The position numbers and the translations under genes are program-made. Source: CAZCWX01 sp964502465 (GTDB taxonomy: Bacteria > Desulfobacterota > Binatia > Bin18). Taken from it: 13,239 bases of DNA. The notes below the pieces were generated by a model. The model saw nothing but the letters and a program-made list of their open reading frames with translations, did no database searches and was not told where the DNA came from. The stretch covers positions 1 to 13,239 of the forward strand of contig CAZCWX010000218.1 in assembly GCA_964502465.1 (NCBI GenBank), given 5' to 3'. This document shows positions 5,654 to 13,239 of the stretch, one piece after another. Each line of letters opens with the position of its first letter. The first letter of the stretch is position 1.

Positions 5654-6823
5654 CTATACAGGGTTGCCAAGCTCTCTACGGTAGACCGTAATCTGTTGTT
5701 TACGCTCAGGTTCGTAACCGTACCATTTTTCCGCAGGAACATCTTCTAGCGTAGCCTGACGAAATCCGTGCCGCTCGAACAGCCGTTGCGCTCCCTCCTG
5801 TGTTGTGCAAGCAAATAAGTAACGCAACCCGTGCTGTTCTCCTTCTCCGATCATCTTCGCGATGAGCCGGCCGCCAATGCCCTCACCTTGAAATCGGGTA
5901 ATGGTGTAGAGTCCGGCAACCTCTCCCGCATTCGCTGATGGATAAGGGAGAAGGGCACAGAATCCAGCGAGTTCACCAGAGTCAACCCCAAGCTTTGCTC
6001 CATAGCCGTGGAGAAGCAACTGGCCAATTTCTTGCGATGCCCGTGCCTTAAGATAGCCTTCTCGTTCTCCCCGTTGCAATAACCGCTCGACCTCATAAAA
6101 ATCATCGATTCCTAATCGTTCTACTTGGCAATACTCGGTAAGAGTGAATAACGTGCCACAGCCTTCATAAGTGAACAATTCCCGTGCCAGTCCAGAAAGC
6201 GGGCAAAGTGCGACTGACAATACCCCCCCCGCAAGTGCAGTAGAGATCGCCTGAAGCAGTGGTCTGCGTGGACCAAGACCGGCCCATTCTGCTTCTCCTG
6301 GGCGCAAGATCTCGTTGAGGACTGAGCCGTTTATGAAAGAGATGCGACCCCCATCAGTAGTCACCCCACCAGCAGGATCAAGCAGGACCAATTTGTATAC
6401 TTTGAGACGGACTGCCACGCGTTGAGCAGAGTGGACGAGTGATTCGTTCTGATGAGTCGGCCATAAACCAACAAACAAAGGGGCAATGCGTAAGATTTCC
6501 CACACTCGCGCAAGGAAAGTGTCGTCATCTATGTCAAGGGGAAGTACCATGGGAGACGGCACAGAGAGTTTGGTCTTGCGGGCTAACCGCTTACAAAGTG
6601 TCTTTACTCGGCGATGTTCTCCTTCCACTCCCGAGGTTTCGATGAGCAGTAAGGGCCTTGTTTCGTTTGTCAATAAGTCACTAAAGACCTCGACCGCGGC
6701 AGCTTCATCCATCTCGGTAGCCAAATCTGCCGCGCGCAAGGCAAAGAGCAGGGTCTTGCCGCGAAACTCCTGCAGGTAAAAATCTTTCTCGGCAAAAGCC
6801 TGCTGCTGTATAATAGTGTTCAT
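5654..6823 (-). CDS. argA: N-acetylglutamate synthase-like protein (degenerate amino-acid-kinase domain plus GNAT domain)
   Basis: Predicted 389-residue two-domain protein. Residues about 13-228 resemble the amino-acid-kinase-fold domain of ArgA-type synthases (FRGKTLLFAL at 20-29, GGVTTDGGRISFI at 152-164, ELFTYEGCGTLFT at 215-227). Residues about 232-385 form a GNAT acetyltransferase, with YPSANAGEVAGLYT (294-307), acetyl-CoA loop RFQGEGIGGRL (310-320), ACTTQEGAQRLFERHGF (338-354) and a YxxxR..QITVYRREL ending. ArgA acetylates glutamate with acetyl-CoA, the first step of arginine synthesis, and binds arginine through the kinase-fold domain. The kinase-fold domain is divergent and lacks the Gly-Gly after the first strand (ALRAADL instead of xLGGE). 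The ATG at 6823 overlaps the addA stop as TGATG and has GAGGA 6 bases upstream, implying translational coupling; an in-frame start at 6895 would lie inside addA and was rejected. At 389 residues it is shorter than E. coli ArgA (443). Confidence 0.7.
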   Translation of the reverse strand: MNTIIQQQAFAEKDFYLQEFRGKTLLFALRAADLATEMDEAAAVEVFSDLLTNETRPLLLIETSGVEGEHRRVKTLCKRLARKTKLSVPSPMVLPLDIDDDTFLARVWEILRIAPLFVGLWPTHQNESLVHSAQRVAVRLKVYKLVLLDPAGGVTTDGGRISFINGSVLNEILRPGEAEWAGLGPRRPLLQAISTALAGGVLSVALCPLSGLARELFTYEGCGTLFTLTEYCQVERLGIDDFYEVERLLQRGEREGYLKARASQEIGQLLLHGYGAKLGVDSGELAGFCALLPYPSANAGEVAGLYTITRFQGEGIGGRLIAKMIGEGEQHGLRYLFACTTQEGAQRLFERHGFRQATLEDVPAEKWYGYEPERKQQITVYRRELGNPV

Positions 6824-9800
6824 CAGTATTCCTCGACAAGACTTAACGTCGTTTCCAAAAGCGATTCGGCAAGCGCGCGTTCGTGCTCTCCCCACTCAAC
6901 AGTCATTTCATGTTGTGAATGAGTAAAGAAGAGTACAAGGTCCTTAACCTGGCGCCCGGTCAATCGTTCCAAGGCAAGCGCAGCAAGCAGTAACTGCGAC
7001 TGATGGTTCTGAGCCTGCGCCTCTTGCTCTGGTGCGGAAACGCTATCAACCGTCACTTTAACGAGAACCCATGCTTCCTGCTCAAGAAAGGCCAGGTCAA
7101 TCACGCCTTCGACCAGACGGTGCTTATGACGCAAAATAAAGGGAGTGTCAAAGAGACATGTGGTTGCAACCTGAGCTCGGGCGAGAACTGTTGAGGGCGG
7201 TATGTTTCTTCCTAGACGTCCAGTTTCTTGCTGTTCTCTTCTCGCTGTCATCAAGGTATGACGTATTGCTCTGCCAGGGTGCGGACGTGTCAGCCCATAG
7301 GAGGAGAAGGGCATTGTCCTCTGTTGCGGTGCGTGCTTGTGTAGCAATCCCTTTTCCGGAAAACTTGCGGTTTTTCTCTGTTTTCCTGTCATGAGCATAA
7401 TCTGCCGGTCCGCTTGCCACTTCTGGTACGTATCGTGTGTTGTGAGATCCAGCTTAACCTGAGAAAAGCGAAATGCTGGCTGGGGTTCTTGTGCTATCTG
7501 GTTAATCTCTTGAGTACGCATCTGATAGACAAAAACTTTCCCCCTCTCTGCAGGAGAAAGGGAAGAACTATCGAGCAGCCACTCCTGTCCCTCTCCTAAT
7601 GCCCAATGTGTAATATTTCCTCCCCCCTTTCCTTGTGACGTAATAGGAATAATCAGGTGATCTCGTACCCGGGCGGCTGCAACATACCGAAGCCGTTGTT
7701 CTTCGGCAGCATCTTTCTCTTGTTCTTGCGCCTCTGCCTTCTGCCATCCTTGGGTGGTACATGTCAAGGAACGTGGTCCAACCGACAATTCGAGTCGGCG
7801 ATTGAGCCGTTCAAGGATGCCAGTGCGACGCGATTGATGACCGTGGGAACCAACCGCGTCGGCGAGGATAACGACCGGGAATTCCAGTCCCTTTGCCTTG
7901 TGAATAGTCAGGAGGTGTACTGCATCTTCTTGATTTTCAATGATGGCAGATTCTTCTTCGAGAACAGCTCCATCTTGTCGGTCAAGAAAGCGGGTAAACG
8001 CGTCTAAGGTGGAGAATCCCTGCGCAGCGAACGCATGCGCGATGTCGATAAGTTTCAGCAGATTGGCTACGCGCTGAGTGCCTTGCGGACGGAGGGCAAA
8101 AAAAGGAAGGAGATGAGTACGGGTGTAAATGTCGTACAGCAGGGTGGCTGGGTGCAATTGCGTGCGCCGACTGTGAAAATCGTTGAGCAAGGTGAAGGCC
8201 GCGGTAAAATCTTCTGCCCCTGGAAGCGAAGCAGGAATGTGCGGTGATAGATAATGGAACCTGCCACCCGCAGCAACAAAGTGAGCGAGATCTTCGTCGC
8301 TAAAACCGAAGATAGACGACCGGAGAGTTGCGACCAAGGCTGTGGTATCTGAGGGATTTTCGATGGTACGCAACAAGGTACGTATTTCCACGATCTCTTG
8401 ACGACTCGTGTAACGTCGTCCCCCTATGATTCGGTACGGTACTCCGGAGCTTTTGCAGGCAGTTTCGTAGCGCTCCATTGCCTGGTACGTACGAAACAGG
8501 ATGGCAACATCGCAATACCGGACCTGGCGATTTCCCCATATCGCGACGTGAGGGTGCTCGACTGATTGTTTGAGGAATGCGGCGATCGTTTTGGCTTCGG
8601 CTTGACGGTGGTCCTCGCGGTTCGCTTGAGTCGGCACAAGGTCTTCAGGCACCGGAAGGAGGATGACTTCGGACCCGGTCTCTTCCGAACGGACTGCCGT
8701 TAATGAACGATAGGATGGTTGATCGGTCTCCGTAGCGGCAAAAGCGCGCGTGAACGTTTCATTGATCCAAGTCAGTACCGGCGCGCGACTGCGGAAATTG
8801 CTCGACAGAGCAAGGATTTCCCCTTGGCGTGCGACTGCCCGACGCACCTGCAAATATACGTCCAAATCTGCTCGGCGAAACCGATAGATCGACTGCTGGG
8901 GATCGCCAACAAGGAATAGCTTCCCTGGCCGGAGGGCAGCAGTAGTCCAGTCGGTTGCCTGGGGTAACCGCTCAGCGAGGAAGAAAACGATCTCAGCTTG
9001 AAGCGGATCGGTATCTTGGGATTCGTCAACCAAAAGAAAATCGAATTTTTGCTGAAAATATCGGCGCACCTCCAAATGGTACGCGAGTAAATCGCGCGTG
9101 CGAAGTAGGAGATCAGTGAAGTCCAGACTGTTCTGCTCTTGTTTTTTTTTATCATACGCGTGTAAGAAGCCTGCCAGCCAGTGTGCAAGAGCAACAGTAA
9201 TATTATGCAGAAGGGTTGAACGGGCTTGGGTGTGTACCTCAGCGGTGTGACGCAGGCCATTGCGAATCTCGTCGAGGGCCGTCGCTGGCTGCCAGTTTGT
9301 CCGTGCGCCGGCTGTGGTGCTGAGAGCCAGGTCTCGCAGGAAGAAGCGTTCCCACAGCGCGTCATTTTCGTTGGCTGGCAGCAATTCTCTCAGAGAACGA
9401 ATTGCTGTGAGGGCACGATCCGTAGGATTCACACAGGCTGAGCTGAGGAACGAGAGATGCGCAACAGAGTCCGTCAGGGTAGTGCGGTACTCTGGGAGGG
9501 AGAACGCCAGAGGGGTCGGCAGCAGATGTAGACAATCTCGGTGTTCAATGAGAAAATCCCGTAACGTTTCCAAATGTTCCAAGGTGAGATCCGCTCGGAA
9601 CGCCTGTTTGAGCACGTGCGGGCTGCGCTCCATCTCCTGCGTGAGCCATTCCTGCCAGGCTTCGCTGCGTAACAGATTCGCACGGGACTCGTCGAGTATG
9701 GTGAAGTCTGGATCGATCCGAGCCTCGACCGGACGCTCTCGCAGCAGCGTAGCGCAGAACGCATGCACGGTAGAAATCTGCGCGTGCGCGAGTTGGGTGC

Positions 9801-10086
9801 GAGCGGTGCGTAAATGCTGCCGTTCGTCATCGGGGAGCGGGCCCGCAAGCGCGGCGTCTATTGCTGCGCGCAGCCGCACGCGCAATTCGGCAGCCGCTTT
9901 TTCCGTAAAGGTGATCGCGACCACACGAGGCAGTTGTCCCTTGCCGGTCCGCACTAAGGTCAACAGGCGCTGCAGCAGCACACTCGTTTTTCCAGTACCG
10001 GCCCCGGCTTCAACCAAGAATGTGGTGCCGAGTTCGGTGATGGCACGGTAGCGAGCTTCGCTATCCAACACCGGCAGATCGCTCAT
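6823..10086 (-). CDS. addA: AddA-type helicase subunit with degenerate nuclease domain
   Basis: Predicted 1087-residue UvrD/RecB-like superfamily 1A helicase, partner of AddB in processing double-strand DNA ends for RecA loading. Helicase motifs are intact: Walker A EAGAGTGKTS (26-35), Ia AITFTEKAAAEL (57-68), II LLVDESQD (351-358), III LFLVGDPQQSIYRF (390-403), IV LSSNFRS (427-433), V LLTIHKAKGLEFP (725-737), VI YVAAARVRDHL (801-811). The C-terminal PD-(D/E)XK nuclease region is recognisable (EGVIDL, Asp997), but the expected LxDYK has become LVKVT: Asp to Lys1010 and Lys to Thr1012. The QxxxY motif reads QLLLA (1031-1035). Nuclease activity is therefore probably lost while helicase activity should remain. 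It is shorter than Bacillus subtilis AddA (1232). The ATG at 10086 overlaps the addB stop as TGATG; a TTG one codon earlier is a possible alternative start. Confidence 0.9.
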   Translation of the reverse strand: MSDLPVLDSEARYRAITELGTTFLVEAGAGTGKTSVLLQRLLTLVRTGKGQLPRVVAITFTEKAAAELRVRLRAAIDAALAGPLPDDERQHLRTARTQLAHAQISTVHAFCATLLRERPVEARIDPDFTILDESRANLLRSEAWQEWLTQEMERSPHVLKQAFRADLTLEHLETLRDFLIEHRDCLHLLPTPLAFSLPEYRTTLTDSVAHLSFLSSACVNPTDRALTAIRSLRELLPANENDALWERFFLRDLALSTTAGARTNWQPATALDEIRNGLRHTAEVHTQARSTLLHNITVALAHWLAGFLHAYDKKKQEQNSLDFTDLLLRTRDLLAYHLEVRRYFQQKFDFLLVDESQDTDPLQAEIVFFLAERLPQATDWTTAALRPGKLFLVGDPQQSIYRFRRADLDVYLQVRRAVARQGEILALSSNFRSRAPVLTWINETFTRAFAATETDQPSYRSLTAVRSEETGSEVILLPVPEDLVPTQANREDHRQAEAKTIAAFLKQSVEHPHVAIWGNRQVRYCDVAILFRTYQAMERYETACKSSGVPYRIIGGRRYTSRQEIVEIRTLLRTIENPSDTTALVATLRSSIFGFSDEDLAHFVAAGGRFHYLSPHIPASLPGAEDFTAAFTLLNDFHSRRTQLHPATLLYDIYTRTHLLPFFALRPQGTQRVANLLKLIDIAHAFAAQGFSTLDAFTRFLDRQDGAVLEEESAIIENQEDAVHLLTIHKAKGLEFPVVILADAVGSHGHQSRRTGILERLNRRLELSVGPRSLTCTTQGWQKAEAQEQEKDAAEEQRLRYVAAARVRDHLIIPITSQGKGGGNITHWALGEGQEWLLDSSSLSPAERGKVFVYQMRTQEINQIAQEPQPAFRFSQVKLDLTTHDTYQKWQADRQIMLMTGKQRKTASFPEKGLLHKHAPQQRTMPFSSYGLTRPHPGRAIRHTLMTARREQQETGRLGRNIPPSTVLARAQVATTCLFDTPFILRHKHRLVEGVIDLAFLEQEAWVLVKVTVDSVSAPEQEAQAQNHQSQLLLAALALERLTGRQVKDLVLFFTHSQHEMTVEWGEHERALAESLLETTLSLVEEY

Positions 10087-13000
10087 CAAGGAATCGCTCC
10101 CACCTGGCGCAACGGCTCCAGGCGCGGGTCGTTGAGTTTATCGGCGACGCAGAACTCAGCCTGCCCTCCACAGATCGAGGGAAAGGGACACGAGTGGCAG
10201 GAAGATGGGGTAGCAGCGAAGCAACCAGCCTGTATCCCTTGCACCAACGTTGTCACAATCGTTCGTAGTATCGCCAGCGACTCGGCCCAAGTCTCGTCAA
10301 TGAACAGTGGATTTTGCTTTCTGTTCGGGTGGTCTATATACAAATACTCAGCAGATTCCCACAGCAAGTCAGGCCGTAAGGTGCGGGCGGCAAACAGGTA
10401 GAGCGGGAGTTGCAAAACCGTCCCCCCTGCAAAGCGGCCACGAACTGGCTTCCCAGTTTTGTAATCGTATATCCGAGCGCGCTGGTGAGCAGCTAACAGG
10501 TCGATACGATCAATACGTCCGCGGAGACTGATCTGCTCTCCGTCATCGAGTGAGAAGCGAACTGGGATGCGAGGGAAGAAAGGGTGGCCTTTGTCCACTG
10601 TTTCCATGCCGAAGTGGGCTTCAAAAGCGGTTGGAAGAAAACTGTTCGTGGCTTCACATTCCCGCCTCAGCAGCACTGCTAAGCGTTCGTGCAGACGCTC
10701 TTGTGCTAGTTCCCACATGAGGGGGAATCCTGTGGTTTTCGTACGGGCAAACGCCTGGCAGTGTTGCTCTGCAACCTGCATAAGCAAGGACATCAGTACG
10801 CTGTGGTCTTGAACCGCTAGAGGAAATTGGCCAGCTTCGCGCAACCGGGTGAAAAAATCATACAGAATATCGTGCAGCAAAGCCCCGCGATCTCGCGGCG
10901 AGAGCGAGGAAACGTGTGCGGGTTCATCCTGTGGGGTGAGATCGAGGACTGCACTGAGGAAATACCGAAAAGGACAGCGGGCATAGGTCTCCAGGGCACT
11001 GGCAGAAAGAATGGTCCCTGCAGGGAACAGGTGTCGATGCAGCAGTGCTCTTATAGCGTAGTCTACGATGATGCCGTCGAAGACTGTAAGGGCAGGAGTA
11101 TCCCACCGTTGCTGAGCCATATGTAATGCGCGGGAAAGGAAAGGGGTCATCGCGGGGAGATAACCGAGTGGGACGGAGCTGCCCGTAGTGAGAGCCTGCT
11201 CAACACTGGCGAGGTGAAACTCGACGACATCCATTGCTGTACGCGGTGAGCCAGAATGAAAAGGCAGGGCAGGGACGTGCACAATCCACTGTTCAAGGCC
11301 AGCATGTCCACTCAGCGTTTCTGTAATCCGGAATAAATATGTTGATGGAATCTGCGTGCGACCTCCATCTTGGCTAAAACGTGGATAGGTCAGAATGAGA
11401 CGCTCGGTTGCGCTTTGTATCGTGCAAGTAAACGCGAGTCGCTGTTCTTCATCGCGGCGGCCTCGCTGTGGGAGCTGACGCAAGAGGATCTCTCCGAGGT
11501 GTTGACGCTCGGCATCGAGCAAGACAGGATCTTGACGGACGGTTCTCGGGAGACTGCCGTCGCTCACACCTGGCACGATGACAGCGCGGAACTGCACTCC
11601 ATGAGCAGCGCGGAGGTCACCGATCCAGACGCCTTTTCCGTTCTCATTGATTCCAGTATCTGGAGAAAGATCACTCCTCGCAGCAGTCAGGGCGGCTGTC
11701 ACACTTTTACCCCATTCTTTGGCCGAGATTGATTCACCAACAAAGTCGAAAGATCCAAGGCGGATGAGTTCTTCTTCAACTTCCGCCGTGTGTGAAGTCG
11801 CAGACACGTACATCCGAAACAATCGAAGCGTGTGTTCAGCCCAACTCGGAAAGGTATTGACTCGTGGCATCTGCTCGCAAGCAGCAAGGAAGCCTTGCAT
11901 GAACGCTACGAAGGCGTGCAGCACGGGCCGATCTTCGTCAGGCAGCCCTTCTGCGCGTTCATCCTCGGTTCCTGCAAGACTGCCGGCGAGCCGGGGGAGT
12001 CGTTCTTGCCATTGTGCTGCGCCTCTCACAATACCAGCTTCTAGAGAGAACGCCTGCCAGCGGTCGAGGCGAACGTAGCGCGAGAGGTCCCCCAACAATT
12101 CAGCAAAAGGCGGATCTGCCACTGCAAGAAATTCGCAGATACGTGGGCGCGCATACTCTTCGGCGACAACCTGGCAGAGGAGATGCAGACTCTGACCCGC
12201 TCGCGTCTGGATGAGGGGGACCCCAGTAGAGAGAACATGAGGAATGGCGAACCCGGTCAGCGTTTGAGCCAGAAGTGGTCCGTACGTTGCAGGATCTTGC
12301 AACACGACAGCGATGTCGTGGAAACGAAGGCCATCGTTGCGGACCAGCGCGAAGATCATCCGGCCGATCTCACGTGCCTCTCGGCTTTGGCTTGGAGCCG
12401 AGATCACTATGAGTGAGTTGTCCGGTTGCCAAGGATGCTGAGAAGCCTCTGGTGTCCCTGCCGAAAGGGGAGGTGAGGTTCCCTGCTCGCTCACCCGTGC
12501 TCTGCTCTGCTCACGGGGTGGCCGGTCCTCGAACAGCCATCTTTGCACGTGCGCAAGGTCACTCTCTGGCCCGGTTGTTGCCACCAACGGCGTGTACTGG
12601 AGCCCAAGACCGATCAACCACGTTAGCGTGGGAGTCGCATGTTCATACGCCGCCCCCTCACGCCAGGGGAAGAATACCAGCACATCGCGTTCCTGGAACG
12701 CGGCTGCGAGAAGGTGGCGTTGGAGAGGGCTCAGATCAAAGCACCCATAGAGAAACAGGGGAACTGTTTCTTGCAGGAGAGCGAGCAAAGTTGCTGCTCG
12801 CTCTAATACATCAGGCTCGTCGTACAGGCGGTGCTCCGTCAAAAAACGCACGTAGCGTTCATAGAGCACGGATAAGCTGTCAACCTTATGGCGATACGTC
12901 CCGGTCAACTGAGCCTGGTCTCTAAACGTGCGCAAGTCTTGGGGTTGTACGCCAGCCTGCTTCAAATCGGCAATCGTCTCCAAAAGGACGCGAGGAAATC

Positions 13001-13239
13001 GAGGCTGGGCAGCAAGCGGGGCAAAGTAGTTATCTGTCTCTTCTTCACGCAAAAACTTTCTCATGATGAGGGACGCAGCTTGCGGAAGGAGGGACTGCCA
13101 TCCCTCTTGAGCCAGAATGTCTGCAGCAATTTCCTGCGCAAAGTCGACGAGAGTGTAAGCAGAGAGGCCCAGATGGCCAGAGCCGGCCTTTGCTACTGCA
13201 CACCGCAGGTGCAGGCCCAACAGGTCGTTCGGAACGAGC
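10086..13239 (-). CDS. addB: AddB-type helicase-nuclease subunit (5' end outside window)
   Basis: The reading frame is open through the window's right edge, so the true start is missing. At least 1050 residues are visible. Numbering here starts at the TTG codon at 13220, which is not claimed as the start: six upstream codons read LVPNDL, which fits the family's N-terminal first strand. N-terminal UvrD-like domains (TLVDFAQE at 23-30; VIVPGVSDGSLPRT at 547-560) are followed by a complete RecB-type nuclease: RGALLH (778-783), GRIDRID (901-907), YDYKTG (918-923) and QLPLY (937-941). Iron-sulfur cysteines are all present: Cys749 in YARCPFRYF, then Cys1008, 1011 and 1017 in CHSCPFPSIC. This is the pattern of AddB, which cuts the 5' strand and uses its inactive helicase fold for Chi recognition. 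A low-complexity linker lies at about 233-267. Its stop overlaps the addA start. Confidence 0.9.
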   Translation of the reverse strand, partial: LVPNDLLGLHLRCAVAKAGSGHLGLSAYTLVDFAQEIAADILAQEGWQSLLPQAASLIMRKFLREEETDNYFAPLAAQPRFPRVLLETIADLKQAGVQPQDLRTFRDQAQLTGTYRHKVDSLSVLYERYVRFLTEHRLYDEPDVLERAATLLALLQETVPLFLYGCFDLSPLQRHLLAAAFQERDVLVFFPWREGAAYEHATPTLTWLIGLGLQYTPLVATTGPESDLAHVQRWLFEDRPPREQSRARVSEQGTSPPLSAGTPEASQHPWQPDNSLIVISAPSQSREAREIGRMIFALVRNDGLRFHDIAVVLQDPATYGPLLAQTLTGFAIPHVLSTGVPLIQTRAGQSLHLLCQVVAEEYARPRICEFLAVADPPFAELLGDLSRYVRLDRWQAFSLEAGIVRGAAQWQERLPRLAGSLAGTEDERAEGLPDEDRPVLHAFVAFMQGFLAACEQMPRVNTFPSWAEHTLRLFRMYVSATSHTAEVEEELIRLGSFDFVGESISAKEWGKSVTAALTAARSDLSPDTGINENGKGVWIGDLRAAHGVQFRAVIVPGVSDGSLPRTVRQDPVLLDAERQHLGEILLRQLPQRGRRDEEQRLAFTCTIQSATERLILTYPRFSQDGGRTQIPSTYLFRITETLSGHAGLEQWIVHVPALPFHSGSPRTAMDVVEFHLASVEQALTTGSSVPLGYLPAMTPFLSRALHMAQQRWDTPALTVFDGIIVDYAIRALLHRHLFPAGTILSASALETYARCPFRYFLSAVLDLTPQDEPAHVSSLSPRDRGALLHDILYDFFTRLREAGQFPLAVQDHSVLMSLLMQVAEQHCQAFARTKTTGFPLMWELAQERLHERLAVLLRRECEATNSFLPTAFEAHFGMETVDKGHPFFPRIPVRFSLDDGEQISLRGRIDRIDLLAAHQRARIYDYKTGKPVRGRFAGGTVLQLPLYLFAARTLRPDLLWESAEYLYIDHPNRKQNPLFIDETWAESLAILRTIVTTLVQGIQAGCFAATPSSCHSCPFPSICGGQAEFCVADKLNDPRLEPLRQVGAIP

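Noticed and set aside
6824..6895. Longer N-terminus for the ArgA-like protein
   Set aside because: The extra 24 residues overlap the end of addA in another frame and show no family similarity. The TGATG junction start has a ribosome binding site.
9260..10051. 263-residue plus-strand open frame rich in Arg and Ser
   Set aside because: It lies wholly inside addA on the other strand, where the minus-strand frame carries all helicase motifs. Its composition is that of an antisense shadow.
13218..13220. TTG at 13220 as the true addB start
   Set aside because: The frame stays open to the window edge and the upstream codons (LVPNDL) fit the AddB N-terminal strand, so the gene is better treated as partial.
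1..13239. CRISPR array, toxin-antitoxin, phage or other defence module
   Set aside because: No regularly spaced direct repeats, Cas-like motifs, integrase, transposase or small toxin/antitoxin pair was seen. AddAB is a general recombination enzyme and by itself does not mark a defence island.

Overview
The window looks like a chromosomal piece of a Gram-negative bacterium. It has base composition a little above 50% GC by eye, a housekeeping sigma factor with a large non-conserved region, a signal-peptide-bearing protein, AddAB-type rather than RecBCD-type recombination genes, and short palindromic repeats between genes. The mix (SCP2 protein, signal-bearing deazaflavin/PNPOx-like protein, type II pantothenate kinase, REP-like palindromes) would suit an uncultured deltaproteobacterium-like lineage. 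That placement is inference only.

Layout. Positions 1-296 are non-coding and hold two palindromic repeat units and a hairpin. A small exported split-barrel protein (297-815, minus) is divergent from an SCP2-like lipid-binding protein (935-1273, plus). The SCP2 gene is followed by an NAD-dependent isocitrate/isopropylmalate dehydrogenase family gene (1395-2462, plus). The 121 bp between them are mostly a long imperfect palindrome (1279-1372). A small uncharacterised protein (2510-2659, minus) lies just downstream of rpoD (2703-4460, minus), which has its own sigma70-type promoter, a long leader with a strong hairpin, and an upstream palindrome.

The right two thirds (4817 to beyond 13239) is one tight minus-strand operon: addB (5' end outside the window), addA, an N-acetylglutamate synthase-like gene and a type II pantothenate kinase. 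The addB/addA and addA/argA-like junctions are both TGATG stop/start overlaps, and argA-like to coaW is 15 bp. AddAB processes double-strand DNA ends for RecA-dependent recombination. The other two genes belong to arginine and coenzyme A biosynthesis, so the operon mixes DNA repair with metabolism.

The most notable points are these. (1) The C-terminal nuclease domain of AddA has lost the catalytic Asp and Lys of its D-x-K motif and the QxxxY tyrosine, while AddB keeps a complete nuclease site and its four iron-sulfur cysteines, so this looks like a single-nuclease AddAB. (2) The SCP2 protein appears circularly permuted. (3) rpoD has a 13 bp hairpin in its leader and a sigma region 1.1 lacking its N-terminal part. 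I saw no CRISPR array, tRNA, rRNA, transposase, phage gene or recognisable defence system.
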